From NCBI GenBank assembly GCA_030429585.1, contig JAUIEU010000001.1, positions 491,994-555,993 of the forward strand: DNA of 64,000 nt. The letters are read 5' to 3'. A program made the translations under genes and the position numbers. Within the stretch, counting starts at the first letter, position 1; each line of letters starts with the position of its first letter. Source of the DNA: a bacterium. GTDB taxonomy: Bacteria; Cyanobacteriota; Vampirovibrionia; Vampirovibrionales; Vampirovibrionaceae. Under the pieces are notes generated by a model. The model made no database searches. It had not been told where the DNA came from and was given only the letters and a program-made list of their open reading frames with translations. Of the stretch, positions 56,800 to 64,000 are shown in pieces.

Positions 56800-58670
56800 T
56801 AATTAGTCTGCATCCAGTTATCAATTTCTTCGTGTACTTGGGCGTCATCCGCATCAGTGCCAATGCGGGTACCCAGGTCATCTAGGGTTTGTTGTAAATC
56901 CATCGCAGCCGCTTCATTATCTCCTGGGCCGCTGCCTTGGCCTGGGGTAGGGCCTAAGGGTAAGTTGTCTAAATCCAATCCATCCATATTGGGTAAGTTT
57001 TGTTGGTTGCCTGCGGGTACGGCAGCCATGGCCGGTGCGGGGCCCCTGTTTTGGTTTAGGGCTTGCCCGGCAGCTAGTGGGAGAGCCTGTGGCCCCTGCT
57101 GCATCAGTTGTTGGGTTTGCTGTTGGGTGGCTTGCAGTTGCTCTTGTTGTTGGCGAGACATTTCTTGCAAACGTTGGATTTCTGCCGCCTGCATGGAGAG
57201 TGCTTCGCTGTTACTGCCGCTGGATTGGCTTATTCGGGTAACCAAGGCACCCAGTATACCAAGGCCAGCTAAACCGCCTAGGCCCCACAGTACCCATACC
57301 CACCATTGGGTGCCATCGCCATTGGTGTTGGCGGCATCCGCTCCGCTGGCATTGGTGTCGTCATCGCCAAACACGGGGCTGCCTGCCATGCCACCACCAA
57401 AGTTTATACGGGCTAGGCTAACGCTGTTTAGCCGTACTTTGGGGCTGGCCGCATTGGCAATAAGTTGCTTTAGGCTGCTTTCGTTGAGTTCTTTCATGTT
57501 GCCATCCGACCCGGTGGTTTTGGGGTAATGGTCTTCATCAATCGTTACGGCAATGGAAATATCTTCCACCACGCCAGGCCCTAAGGTTTCTAAGGTTTGG
57601 GTTTTGGTGTTGGCGTAGCTCACTTCTTCGCCGCTGCGGTTATAGCTGCGTTGGTGCTCGGGGCCGTCGGCATCTACCACTGTGGCCATCTGGCGTGGCA
57701 CGTAGGTGGTGGTTAGGCCGCCGGTTTCCATGGTGTCGCTTTCGCTGGCTAACCGCTCGCTGAATTGTTGCTTGCTGGCCACCACACTTTGGTTGGGGTC
57801 AAAGGCCTGCATCAGTACTTCTCGTGTGGATTGGCGCAACTGGGTGCTAACGGTTACCACATAGTGACCGTTGCCTACCAACTTATCCAGTTGGCTGGCT
57901 ACCTTTTGGCGCATGTATTGGTCTTGTTCTTCCAGTTTGTTTTCTAGCCCGTTGTTGTTGCCTAGCACGCTGTTGTAGGTGCTGCCGTTAGTATCGGAAA
58001 GAGCAACATGGCTAACATCTAACCCCTGAACACTGCCAACCACCAGGTTAATAATGGCTCGCACTTGCTGATTGGTTAGCCGTACGCCGTTGGCAAGTGT
58101 GACTTGTACCGAAGCTGACATGGGGTGCTCGTTGGCACGGAAAATACTGGGCTCTGGGATGGATAAGCTGACGGTGGCATCTTCCACCGGGTCCATTTTG
58201 CGGATCAATCGGGCTAGTTCGCCTTGTTGGGCGCGGATAAGCTTAATGCGTTTTTCTTCTCGGCTGGCGGTTAGGTCGCCTTTATCAAAGGCTTCCAAGC
58301 CCATGTTTTTATCCATTAGGCCACTTTGCACTAAAGAGAGTAAGGCACGGTCGCGTTGGCATACATCAGCGCCGGTTCTAAAGCGTAGTTCTGCTTTGCC
58401 GCCATCCAAGTCCACGCGGTCTACCACAATGCTTTCGCGGGCTAGTAGGGCTTGTACTTCAATGGCGCGGCCCACGTTGGGCACGCTAACTAAGGATAAC
58501 TGGCTTTTATCCAGCTTAATGCCGCAGGGGCTATCCGAATTATTGCCGTCACCGCCAAAGGGGTTAAACAGTACCAAGGTTAAAATTAGGCCAACAAGGG
58601 CGACCCCAACACCAATTAGTATTTGGGGTTTTTCGCGGACGATTTGGATAATTTGTTGTGGGTTGGCCAT
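56799..58670 (-). CDS. fliF: flagellar MS-ring protein FliF
   Basis: The 623-residue protein forms the MS ring. It has an N-terminal span (about 17-35), the YscJ/FliF domain (VPNVGRAIEVQALLARESIV, KMDPVEDATVSLSIPEPSIF), and the FliF C-terminal domain (VVTVSTQLRQSTREVLMQAF). The second span is near 457-475 (WWVWVLWGLGGLAGLGILGA). A Gln-rich cytoplasmic tail ends in an acidic FliG-binding type segment (MDLQQTLDDLG ... NWMQTN). A 40-residue Asn/Ser/Gly insert precedes the second span. It is the first gene of the fliF, fliG-like, fliH, flhA set. Confidence 0.92.
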   Translation of the reverse strand: MANPQQIIQIVREKPQILIGVGVALVGLILTLVLFNPFGGDGNNSDSPCGIKLDKSQLSLVSVPNVGRAIEVQALLARESIVVDRVDLDGGKAELRFRTGADVCQRDRALLSLVQSGLMDKNMGLEAFDKGDLTASREEKRIKLIRAQQGELARLIRKMDPVEDATVSLSIPEPSIFRANEHPMSASVQVTLANGVRLTNQQVRAIINLVVGSVQGLDVSHVALSDTNGSTYNSVLGNNNGLENKLEEQDQYMRQKVASQLDKLVGNGHYVVTVSTQLRQSTREVLMQAFDPNQSVVASKQQFSERLASESDTMETGGLTTTYVPRQMATVVDADGPEHQRSYNRSGEEVSYANTKTQTLETLGPGVVEDISIAVTIDEDHYPKTTGSDGNMKELNESSLKQLIANAASPKVRLNSVSLARINFGGGMAGSPVFGDDDTNASGADAANTNGDGTQWWVWVLWGLGGLAGLGILGALVTRISQSSGSNSEALSMQAAEIQRLQEMSRQQQEQLQATQQQTQQLMQQGPQALPLAAGQALNQNRGPAPAMAAVPAGNQQNLPNMDGLDLDNLPLGPTPGQGSGPGDNEAAAMDLQQTLDDLGTRIGTDADDAQVHEEIDNWMQTN

Positions 58671-59000
58671 AGGGGTGGCGTTTCTGTTGGGTTGGCTACA
58701 TACGGTGCCCCCTGGTGGGTTAGGGAGATGCCGTTAGTATAGGGCTGTTTCCTCGATTGTCACGGTATGTGGTGATGGGCCACGGTACGGTAACAAGGTC
58801 TCTATCCGGATGTATCGGCCTGAGGTTGGCCAACAACTAGGGTGCACGCTACGATAATACGGGATGGAGTGGAGGAGCGGGCCAGTTTTGCCCTAAAAAC
58901 CCAACAGGTAATCTACAGTATGTTATGTAGAAGACCCTATGAAGTAGTGTGAAGCAATAAATAAATAGGGGGCGTTTTATAAGGAAAGAGGCTTATAACC
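58671..59000. promoter_or_regulatory. divergent intergenic region between fliF and the receiver-domain gene
   Basis: This 330-bp region carries the promoters for the flagellar set (minus) and the receiver gene (plus). GTAGAAGACCC-like AT-poor and AT-rich patches alternate, and TATGTTATGTAGAA near 58918 resembles a -10 region. AAGGAAAGAGG (58981-58991) is a ribosome-binding site 9 bp before the ATG at 59001. No ORF was found. Confidence 0.35.
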
Positions 59001-59010
59001 ATGGGGTTTT

Positions 59011-59820
59011 TTGATTGTGGTACAAGGCATTCGTAATTTTTTTACCGGTAGCGTTCAGTTTTCAGCAAAAAAACGAAAAAAGCCTCCAGTCGTATTGATT
59101 GAAGATGAACCAGACTTTCGGACGGATATGAAACATGTGCTTGGGGATACATTTGAAATATACCCTTTAACGAGATTGGCAGCTTTAGGCGATGTAAGCG
59201 CATTAATATCTGAAGCAACCAAACAGAATGTTCCCCCTAGAGTTTTGGTTGATTATAATTTAAATAAGTACCCCAATAATAATCGAGAACTTACTGGTGC
59301 TGATATTATCAGCCTTTTAGACAAAAGAAAATTCCCAATGCGTAATATTGGGTTGATTTCTGGAGATGAGACCAATAATTCTAAAATATTAAGGCTTACG
59401 CAAAATTATGGTAATCGGGATGATACTCTACCTAACAATGCAATAGCATTTAGTGATAAAGGCAGGCTCAGCCAGAAAAATATAGAAATAGACAATAAAG
59501 TTCACGCTATAAATGAATATCCTAATAAATTTCGTGGCTTTGTAAAGGCATTAGGCATGCCAAGCGATGTGCAGCAATTCCTTCTTGACCTAACAAAGGG
59601 AGTATACAATATTCCCAGGTTTCCCAACAAACCAAAAAAATCAAAAAACGCTCAAAAAGCCTATGAAAGGATGCTAGGTGGAAAGCCTCCTAGTAAGTGG
59701 GAGGATAGCATAGCAATAGAGTTAAAAGATGGTGGCATACTTCAGAAACTAACTAGTAATCAACAGCTGTTTGTTGACGAATATATTGAGTTTATGAAAA
59801 AAAATAAATACCGTCACTAA
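59011..59820 (+). CDS. receiver-domain-like protein with QFSAKK leader; start disrupted by a T6 run
   Basis: The frame from TTG 59011 gives 269 residues. Leader: VQGIRNFFTGSVQFSAKKRK. A response-regulator-like fold follows: VLIEDEPDFRTDMKHVLG (acidic pair), VLVDYNLNK (phospho-acceptor Asp), IGLISGDET (Ser) and FSDKGRLS (Lys). The C-terminal 100 residues are unknown (MLGGKPPSKWEDSIAIELKD). The ideal ribosome-binding site points to ATG 59001, but that frame stops after 11 codons. Removing one T from the T6 run at 59007-59012 would join ATG 59001 to this frame. No histidine kinase is nearby. AT-rich. Confidence 0.6.
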   Translation: MIVVQGIRNFFTGSVQFSAKKRKKPPVVLIEDEPDFRTDMKHVLGDTFEIYPLTRLAALGDVSALISEATKQNVPPRVLVDYNLNKYPNNNRELTGADIISLLDKRKFPMRNIGLISGDETNNSKILRLTQNYGNRDDTLPNNAIAFSDKGRLSQKNIEIDNKVHAINEYPNKFRGFVKALGMPSDVQQFLLDLTKGVYNIPRFPNKPKKSKNAQKAYERMLGGKPPSKWEDSIAIELKDGGILQKLTSNQQLFVDEYIEFMKKNKYRH

Positions 59821-61073
59821 GGGTATAAGCCGCGGAGTTCTTTGGCTTTGGCCACACGGCCCACGCCCAGCATCATGGCGGCACTGCGGGGGTCCACGCC
59901 TTTTTCCACGTGCAGCTGGTACACTTCGTCAAAGGCGTTGGCCATTAGGCTGTTGAGTTTGCTAACAATCTCGTCTTCTTTCCAAAATAGGCGCTGAATA
60001 TCCTGCACCCACTCAAAGTAGCTCACCACCACACCACCGGCATTGGCTAAAATCCCAGGGATGATGAACACGCCTTTATCAATTAGGATTTTATCCGCTT
60101 TGGGGGTTAGGGGGCCGTTGGCGCCTTCTGCAATAATTTTGGCTTGAATACGGTCGGCATTGTCTTCCGTAATCACGTTGGCCACTGCCGCGGGCACTAA
60201 AATATCCACGGGCAGTTCCAGCATGTCGCTGGCGTCAATCTTCTCACTATCCGGGAAGCCCACAATACTGCCGGTTTGCTTAACATGGGTCATCAAACTT
60301 TGGATATTAATGCCCTGCTCGTTATAAATAGCGCCTTGTACATCGCTAATGGCTTGGATGCGGCAGCCGCCTTGGTGGAGGTATTTGGCGCTAACACTGC
60401 CCACATTACCAAAGCCTTGTACCACAACGGTGGGGCTTTCCAGCTTAGGGTGTAGGCGTTCTAAGGCACGCAGTACAGTATAGGCAACCCCACGGCCAGT
60501 GGCTTCCACCCGGCCTTCTGTGCCCCCTACTTGCACGGGTTTGCCGGTTACCACGCCGGGTACGGCATAGCCTACAAAGTTGCTGTAGGTATCCATAATC
60601 CAGGCCATGGTGCGCTCGTTGGTGTACATATCCGGCGCAGGGATGTCTTTTTCTGGCCCAATGCTGGATAAAATTTCAGTGGTATAGCGGCGGGCCACCC
60701 GTTCTAGCTCGTGGTCGCTCATTTCTTCAGGGAAGCAGCACACTCCGCCCTTGGCGCCACCGTATGGCAGGTTGAGCAAGGCGCATTTCCAGGTCATCCA
60801 CATGGCCAGGGCAGATACCTCGCCCAGGCTAACATCGTGGTGGAAGCGAATACCGCCCTTGGTGGGCCCTAGGGTTTGGTCGTGCTGTACTCGGTAGCCG
60901 GTATACACCTTGGTGCGGCCATTATCTTGCCGAATAGGCACGGAAACGATGATAGATCGGCGCGGGTAGCGTAGGCGCTCATGGATGCCGGAATCCAGGT
61001 TCATGAGCTGGGCCACATCGTCTAATTGCTGTTGGGCCATCCGAAAAGTAGGGTCTAGGTGGAATTCATGCAT
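59817..61073 (-). CDS. gdhA: Glu/Leu/Phe/Val family dehydrogenase (glutamate dehydrogenase)
   Basis: The 418-residue NAD(P)-dependent enzyme interconverts glutamate and 2-oxoglutarate plus ammonia. The catalytic block is GGAKGGVCCFPEEMSDHELE (Lys in GGAKGG), preceded by GPTKGGIRFH. The nucleotide fold has VVQGFGNVGSVSAKYLHQGG, and IIAEGANGPLTPKADKIL is conserved. Length matches bacterial GDH (about 420) when the ATG at 61073 is used; a GTG at 61133 would add 20 unconserved residues. It overlaps the receiver gene stop by 4 bp. Confidence 0.94.
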   Translation of the reverse strand: MHEFHLDPTFRMAQQQLDDVAQLMNLDSGIHERLRYPRRSIIVSVPIRQDNGRTKVYTGYRVQHDQTLGPTKGGIRFHHDVSLGEVSALAMWMTWKCALLNLPYGGAKGGVCCFPEEMSDHELERVARRYTTEILSSIGPEKDIPAPDMYTNERTMAWIMDTYSNFVGYAVPGVVTGKPVQVGGTEGRVEATGRGVAYTVLRALERLHPKLESPTVVVQGFGNVGSVSAKYLHQGGCRIQAISDVQGAIYNEQGINIQSLMTHVKQTGSIVGFPDSEKIDASDMLELPVDILVPAAVANVITEDNADRIQAKIIAEGANGPLTPKADKILIDKGVFIIPGILANAGGVVVSYFEWVQDIQRLFWKEDEIVSKLNSLMANAFDEVYQLHVEKGVDPRSAAMMLGVGRVAKAKELRGLYP

Positions 61074-61180
61074 GGTGGTTGCTTTAGGCGCCTTTATTAA
61101 CAAATAACTGCAAGGCAGTTGATTAAGGTACACCTATCCTTATAGACTGAATTCTCTCAAAACCACAGGAAAAAATCAGC

Positions 61181-61336
61181 ATGACACTATTAATTCAACC
61201 TGTTTTCTACCCAAAACAAGTATTATTTAAAGGTGGCGATACCGCAGCGGCGCCACCACCACCTCCTCCGCCAGGTGGTGGGGGGAAGTCTGATTCAGGC
61301 CCCGCTACAGCTAGCGATACTGTTAATACAAAATAG
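61181..61336 (+). CDS. 51-residue orphan with LFKGG leader and Pro/Gly-rich body
   Basis: I do not recognise this small protein. It starts MTLLIQPVFYPKQVLFKGGD, which fits the orphan leader family (aromatic Phe followed by Lys-Gly-Gly). The rest is low complexity: AAAPPPPPPPGGGG then a polar tail ending DTVNTK. ACAGGA lies about 10 bases before the ATG. It lies between gdhA (divergent) and the S4 protein gene, 28 bp before the latter's start. Confidence 0.55.
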   Translation: MTLLIQPVFYPKQVLFKGGDTAAAPPPPPPPGGGGKSDSGPATASDTVNTK

Positions 61337-61364
61337 TTTTTGTGATGAGTAATGTGTGGTTTTT

Positions 61365-61631
61365 ATGCGACTGGATAAATATTTAAAGGTATCCCGCTTG
61401 GTGAAGCGCCGCACGGTGGCCAACCAACTGTGCGATGCCGGCCAGGTATGGGTAAACGACAAAGCGGCTAAGGCGGGCTATGTGGTGGTGCAAGGGGATG
61501 AATTGGCGATTCAATATGGTAACACCCTAACCCGAGTAACGGTGGACACGGTGCCGGAAAAAGCGGTACCCGCCCAACTCGCGGATAGCTTGTACACGGT
61601 TATAGAGCGAGGGTCGGTTGAGGCGCCATAG
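61365..61631 (+). CDS. S4-domain RNA-binding protein, RqcP/HslR-like
   Basis: The 88-residue protein starts MRLDKYLKVSRLVKRRTVAN, then QLCDAGQVWVNDKAAKAGYV. This is the whole S4 fold of the RqcP (YabO)/Hsp15 family, which binds stalled 50S-peptidyl-tRNA in ribosome quality control. The ATG at 61365 was chosen because family members begin exactly with MRLDKYL. The last 32 bp overlap the end of the convergent DUF3326 gene. Confidence 0.88.
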   Translation: MRLDKYLKVSRLVKRRTVANQLCDAGQVWVNDKAAKAGYVVVQGDELAIQYGNTLTRVTVDTVPEKAVPAQLADSLYTVIERGSVEAP

Positions 61632-62763
61632 ACCCGTGTAGGGTAGCTTGTGCAGGAGGGTGTGTGGGCCTAATTGCGGGGGATAAGGGGAAATGGTGCT
61701 TTAGGGCCAGCAATACTCCGGCCGCTTCGGCATAATTGGCCACGGGTATAACGTTGGGGGGCATGGGGGCGTCGCCCATTAAGGTGGGCCAGGTCATGCT
61801 TAAGGTGGTGGTGTTGTTTTCCACCAGTATTAGCGGGGTGTTTTGTTCTAATGCGGTAAGGGCTGGCACACCACCTAGGCAATCGGCAGGCAACACCATG
61901 GCGTGGATGGTGCCAGCAGTGATATCGGTGGGCTGCCACTCCGCTTTATTGGTAATAATAGCGGGGGCTTGTTGCAGGCCGGTTAACACGCAGGGCAAAA
62001 AGGTAGGCGCAATAAACTCGGCGGCCACGCGTGGGTCCAGTAACGTGTCTGTCTCTGGGGCGCTATCTGCCATGCTAAGCACGGGGGCATGGGCGGCAGG
62101 CACGTGGCAGGCCTTTACCACCGCATGAGACAGCAAGGCTTCCAGGGCGCCAATGGGGTCGGCACCCCCACCGGCCTTGTAGGCGGCTTCGTCGTCGTCG
62201 CTTAATTCTGGCATAAAGGCCGCAATGGCAATGGCCCTTGCCCCATGGGCGATTAATCGCTTGGCGGAAGCGATTAAAACAGGGTGGTTGGCTAATTCAC
62301 CAAGCACGTTGCCGCTGGCCATCGGGGTAAACCCAAGCTGGAGTGGTTCATAGGTAGTGTCAATGCCGCTAATGCTAACCCCATGTATGGTTTGGCAGGC
62401 GGCAATAGCGTTTAAAGTTAAGGTTCTGGCATCTGATGGAATACCAGCATCGAGTACGACCCCAATAGGCTGATGAGACATGGCCCGTAGGGCCCATTGG
62501 CTGGTGAGCATGGCATCTAGGGTGGCACCTTCTGTATAGTACACGTTGCTGGGCAGGTGTTGCAGTACGGCGGCATTGGCCACGTTAGGGTGGGTTACCA
62601 GCCGGTCGCAGGTTTTGGCTAGTAAATTCATGGCCATGCTGGCATCGCCGGCAAAGCCACCAATGCTAGCGCCAACACCAGTGGGCACCACCATGCAGGC
62701 GGTAAAGGGGGTGTTTAAATCGTGGGGGGCACCAATCACCGGTGCCATAGCAGCCATGGCCAT
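61600..62763 (-). CDS. DUF3326 protein
   Basis: The 387-residue protein matches the DUF3326 pattern known from Cyanobacteria and plants: VVPTGVGASIGGFAGDAS (about 26-43), THPNVANAAVLQHLPSNVYY with TEGATLD, and GGADPIGALEALLSHAV. Function is unknown; the Gly-rich motif suggests a nucleotide or cofactor site. It follows hpt by 17 bp on the same strand, so the two are co-transcribed. Its presence supports a cyanobacterial-lineage origin of the window. Confidence 0.82.
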   Translation of the reverse strand: MAMAAMAPVIGAPHDLNTPFTACMVVPTGVGASIGGFAGDASMAMNLLAKTCDRLVTHPNVANAAVLQHLPSNVYYTEGATLDAMLTSQWALRAMSHQPIGVVLDAGIPSDARTLTLNAIAACQTIHGVSISGIDTTYEPLQLGFTPMASGNVLGELANHPVLIASAKRLIAHGARAIAIAAFMPELSDDDEAAYKAGGGADPIGALEALLSHAVVKACHVPAAHAPVLSMADSAPETDTLLDPRVAAEFIAPTFLPCVLTGLQQAPAIITNKAEWQPTDITAGTIHAMVLPADCLGGVPALTALEQNTPLILVENNTTTLSMTWPTLMGDAPMPPNVIPVANYAEAAGVLLALKHHFPLSPAIRPTHPPAQATLHGSMAPQPTLAL

Positions 62764-62780
62764 AAGGGGGAACGACTCGG

Positions 62781-63392
62781 TTATTGGGTGGGGGTGGCCG
62801 GTACGGTTTGATCTTCTGGCAAAATGGCCACGTAGGGTAGGTTGCGGTACAGGCCAGCGTAATCTAGGCCGTAGCCCACTAAAAACTCGTTCGCCACTTC
62901 AAAGCCGACAAAATCCACCGGGAATTTAGGAATTTCTTCGCTGCGGGCTTCCTTTTTATCCAGCAGTACCGCTAGCCGCAGGGTACGGATTTTGTGTAGT
63001 GATTTTAGGTAGTGCATAAAAAAGTGAAGGGTGAGGCCGGTATCAATAATATCTTCTACAATCAGCACGTTCTTATCGTTTAAATCAGGCAAGGTTAGGT
63101 CTACTGGTTTTACCTCACCAGTGCTTTTGGTACCCGCGCCATAGCTGGCCAGGCGCACAAACTCAATCTGGCAGGGCATATCTAAATGCCGAACCAAATC
63201 GCTAGTAAACATAAACGACCCTTTTAAAATGGAAATAATCACCAAGCGATCCACACCGGCATAGCGCTTGTTAATATCGGCTGCCATGGCCTGTATGCGC
63301 TCTTGTAGCTGGCCTTCCGTAAAATAGGGTTCTAGCGTATCAATATTGTACAGTTTGGCGGGGTCGGTATCGGTAATGGCAGTCATTGTCAT
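62781..63392 (-). CDS. hpt: hypoxanthine phosphoribosyltransferase
   Basis: The 203-residue enzyme salvages hypoxanthine and guanine to IMP and GMP. The PRPP-binding motif is VLIVEDIIDTGLTLHFFMHY. The pyrophosphate loop region is ISILKGSFMFTSDLVRHL. VDFVGFEVANEFLVGYGLDY is the purine-binding segment. It follows tilS by 62 bp, an arrangement well known from other bacteria (tilS-hpt). Confidence 0.95.
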   Translation of the reverse strand: MTMTAITDTDPAKLYNIDTLEPYFTEGQLQERIQAMAADINKRYAGVDRLVIISILKGSFMFTSDLVRHLDMPCQIEFVRLASYGAGTKSTGEVKPVDLTLPDLNDKNVLIVEDIIDTGLTLHFFMHYLKSLHKIRTLRLAVLLDKKEARSEEIPKFPVDFVGFEVANEFLVGYGLDYAGLYRNLPYVAILPEDQTVPATPTQ

Positions 63393-63454
63393 TGGGTGGG
63401 TTCCTACATTTTAGAAGGGGATAAAAAAGAGAAGGTTGATGAGGGCAGGCAGGC

Positions 63455-64000
63455 CTACGGGTTGGCGGGCGGGTTAGGGATTTCGTGGGCTTCTAAGGTG
63501 CGCCAGGTTAGCCGGTGGGTGGGGCGTTTTTCAATGCGGAATAATTCGCTAAAGCCAATGCCAACCGCCCATAACACATCGCTACCGGTGGTTAGTAGCG
63601 GTATGGTGCCACGGCGTTCTTGGGGTAGGCCGCGGTTAATAAAGTAATTTTTTAGGCGCATGGCGTTCATCATGCCTAAGGGGTGGATACGGTCGCCGCT
63701 GCGGCGGGTACGAATACTCAGGGTATCGTTGATGAGCAGCTTAAGGTTGGCGTAAATGGTGGTTTCCGTTGGGTTGGGTAAGGGCTCCGGGATAACTTCA
63801 TCGGGCCCAAGTCGGGTAATTTCCAGTTCAGCCCCATAATCGGGTAGGGCAATATACTGGGTACGAGACTGATGCAGTGCGGGGGTGGCAATTAGCTTGC
63901 CCGGCGAATCCGTGTCGGACGCGTCGTCGTCGGCCTCTTTATCCGTATTATCGTCGTCATCGCTATCGTCGTCAGTGGGCGCTTCTTCTGTGTTGTCGCT
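63455..64000 (-). CDS. tilS: tRNA(Ile)-lysidine synthase, C-terminal part (runs off the window)
   Basis: The frame is open from the window edge to 63455 (181 codons). IRTRRSGDRIHPLGMMNAMR, then LKNYFINRGLPQERRGTIPL is the C-terminal TilS signature (RTRRPGDRxxPLG ... LKxxFxxxxIPxxxRxxxPLL). TilS makes lysidine at C34 of the CAU tRNA-Ile. The part nearest the window edge is an acidic run of Asp, Glu, Ser and Thr of about 40 residues that is not usual in TilS. The ATP pyrophosphatase domain lies beyond the edge. Confidence 0.85.
   Translation of the reverse strand, partial: SDNTEEAPTDDDSDDDDNTDKEADDDASDTDSPGKLIATPALHQSRTQYIALPDYGAELEITRLGPDEVIPEPLPNPTETTIYANLKLLINDTLSIRTRRSGDRIHPLGMMNAMRLKNYFINRGLPQERRGTIPLLTTGSDVLWAVGIGFSELFRIEKRPTHRLTWRTLEAHEIPNPPANP

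Noticed and set aside
1-64000. Prophage, insertion sequence or CRISPR array
   Set aside because: No transposase, integrase, capsid or Cas-like sequence and no regularly spaced repeats were seen; the only repeat pairs are at fmt and tRNA-Arg.

Overview
The window is a gene-dense bacterial chromosome segment of about 50 % GC by eye, using the standard genetic code. It has no rRNA operon, no CRISPR array, no insertion sequence and no phage genes. The gene mix suggests the non-photosynthetic sister lineage of Cyanobacteria (Vampirovibrionia/Melainabacteria, Vampirovibrio-like). It combines cyanobacteria-type genes (DUF3326 protein, RRM protein, four-repeat S1, AMIN-domain protein, DhnA-type class I aldolase) with flagellar export genes and a set of lineage-specific orphan proteins. 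The assignment is inference from gene content; no 16S or marker phylogeny is possible here.

Layout. 0-7 kb: an orphan ORF, tRNA-Val, a YtxH/DUF948-like/YtxH trio, an RRM protein with a low-complexity tail, rpmB, tyrS, an orphan and ugd. 7-16 kb: an orphan, class I aldolase, mnmE, a GH3 hexosaminidase, a type IV prepilin, an AMIN-domain membrane protein, a small conserved protein and a TPR protein with a Met/Gln-rich tail. 16-31 kb: polA, def, two tandem orphan paralogues, fmt-rsmB, terC, an APC permease, a SpeD-like protein, rimI, a BioY-like membrane protein, rpsA and a sigma-70 factor. 31-42 kb: a 1,189-residue calcium-binding-type protein divergent from the sigma factor, a small membrane protein, hemW, an orphan, an LL-DAP-type aminotransferase, tRNA-Arg, a ROK-like protein bounded by a copy of the tRNA 3' end, an alpha/beta hydrolase, and a metzincin-like protein lacking the catalytic glutamate. 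42-52 kb: tRNA-Gly, a BaiN/YhiN-type flavoprotein, ndk, a four-gene cassette of one-span proteins ending in a caspase-fold-like protein, a double GNAT, a PRMT-like methyltransferase, a lipocalin and an orphan. 52-64 kb: fliF, a fliG-like gene, fliH and flhA in one direction; a receiver-domain protein, gdhA, a 51-residue orphan, an rqcP-like S4 protein, a DUF3326 protein, hpt and the 3' part of tilS.

How the genes work together. Housekeeping functions dominate: translation (tyrS, rpmB, rpsA, fmt, def, rsmB, mnmE, tilS, rimI), replication and repair (polA), nucleotide metabolism (ndk, hpt), central metabolism (aldolase, ugd, gdhA, dapL). Threaded between them are AT-rich orphan genes with no signal peptide. 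Many share a short N-terminal motif ending in an aromatic-Phe-Gly/Ser/Lys core (TPYFGK, QFSAKK, NFSAKR, LFKGG). This recurring leader, found on a receiver-like protein, a possible hydrolase and several unknowns, is the strongest candidate here for an undescribed system. A second candidate is the 45-48 kb cassette, whose four proteins share a membrane segment. A third theme is three extracytoplasmic-type proteins carrying Met-rich NPMM modules.
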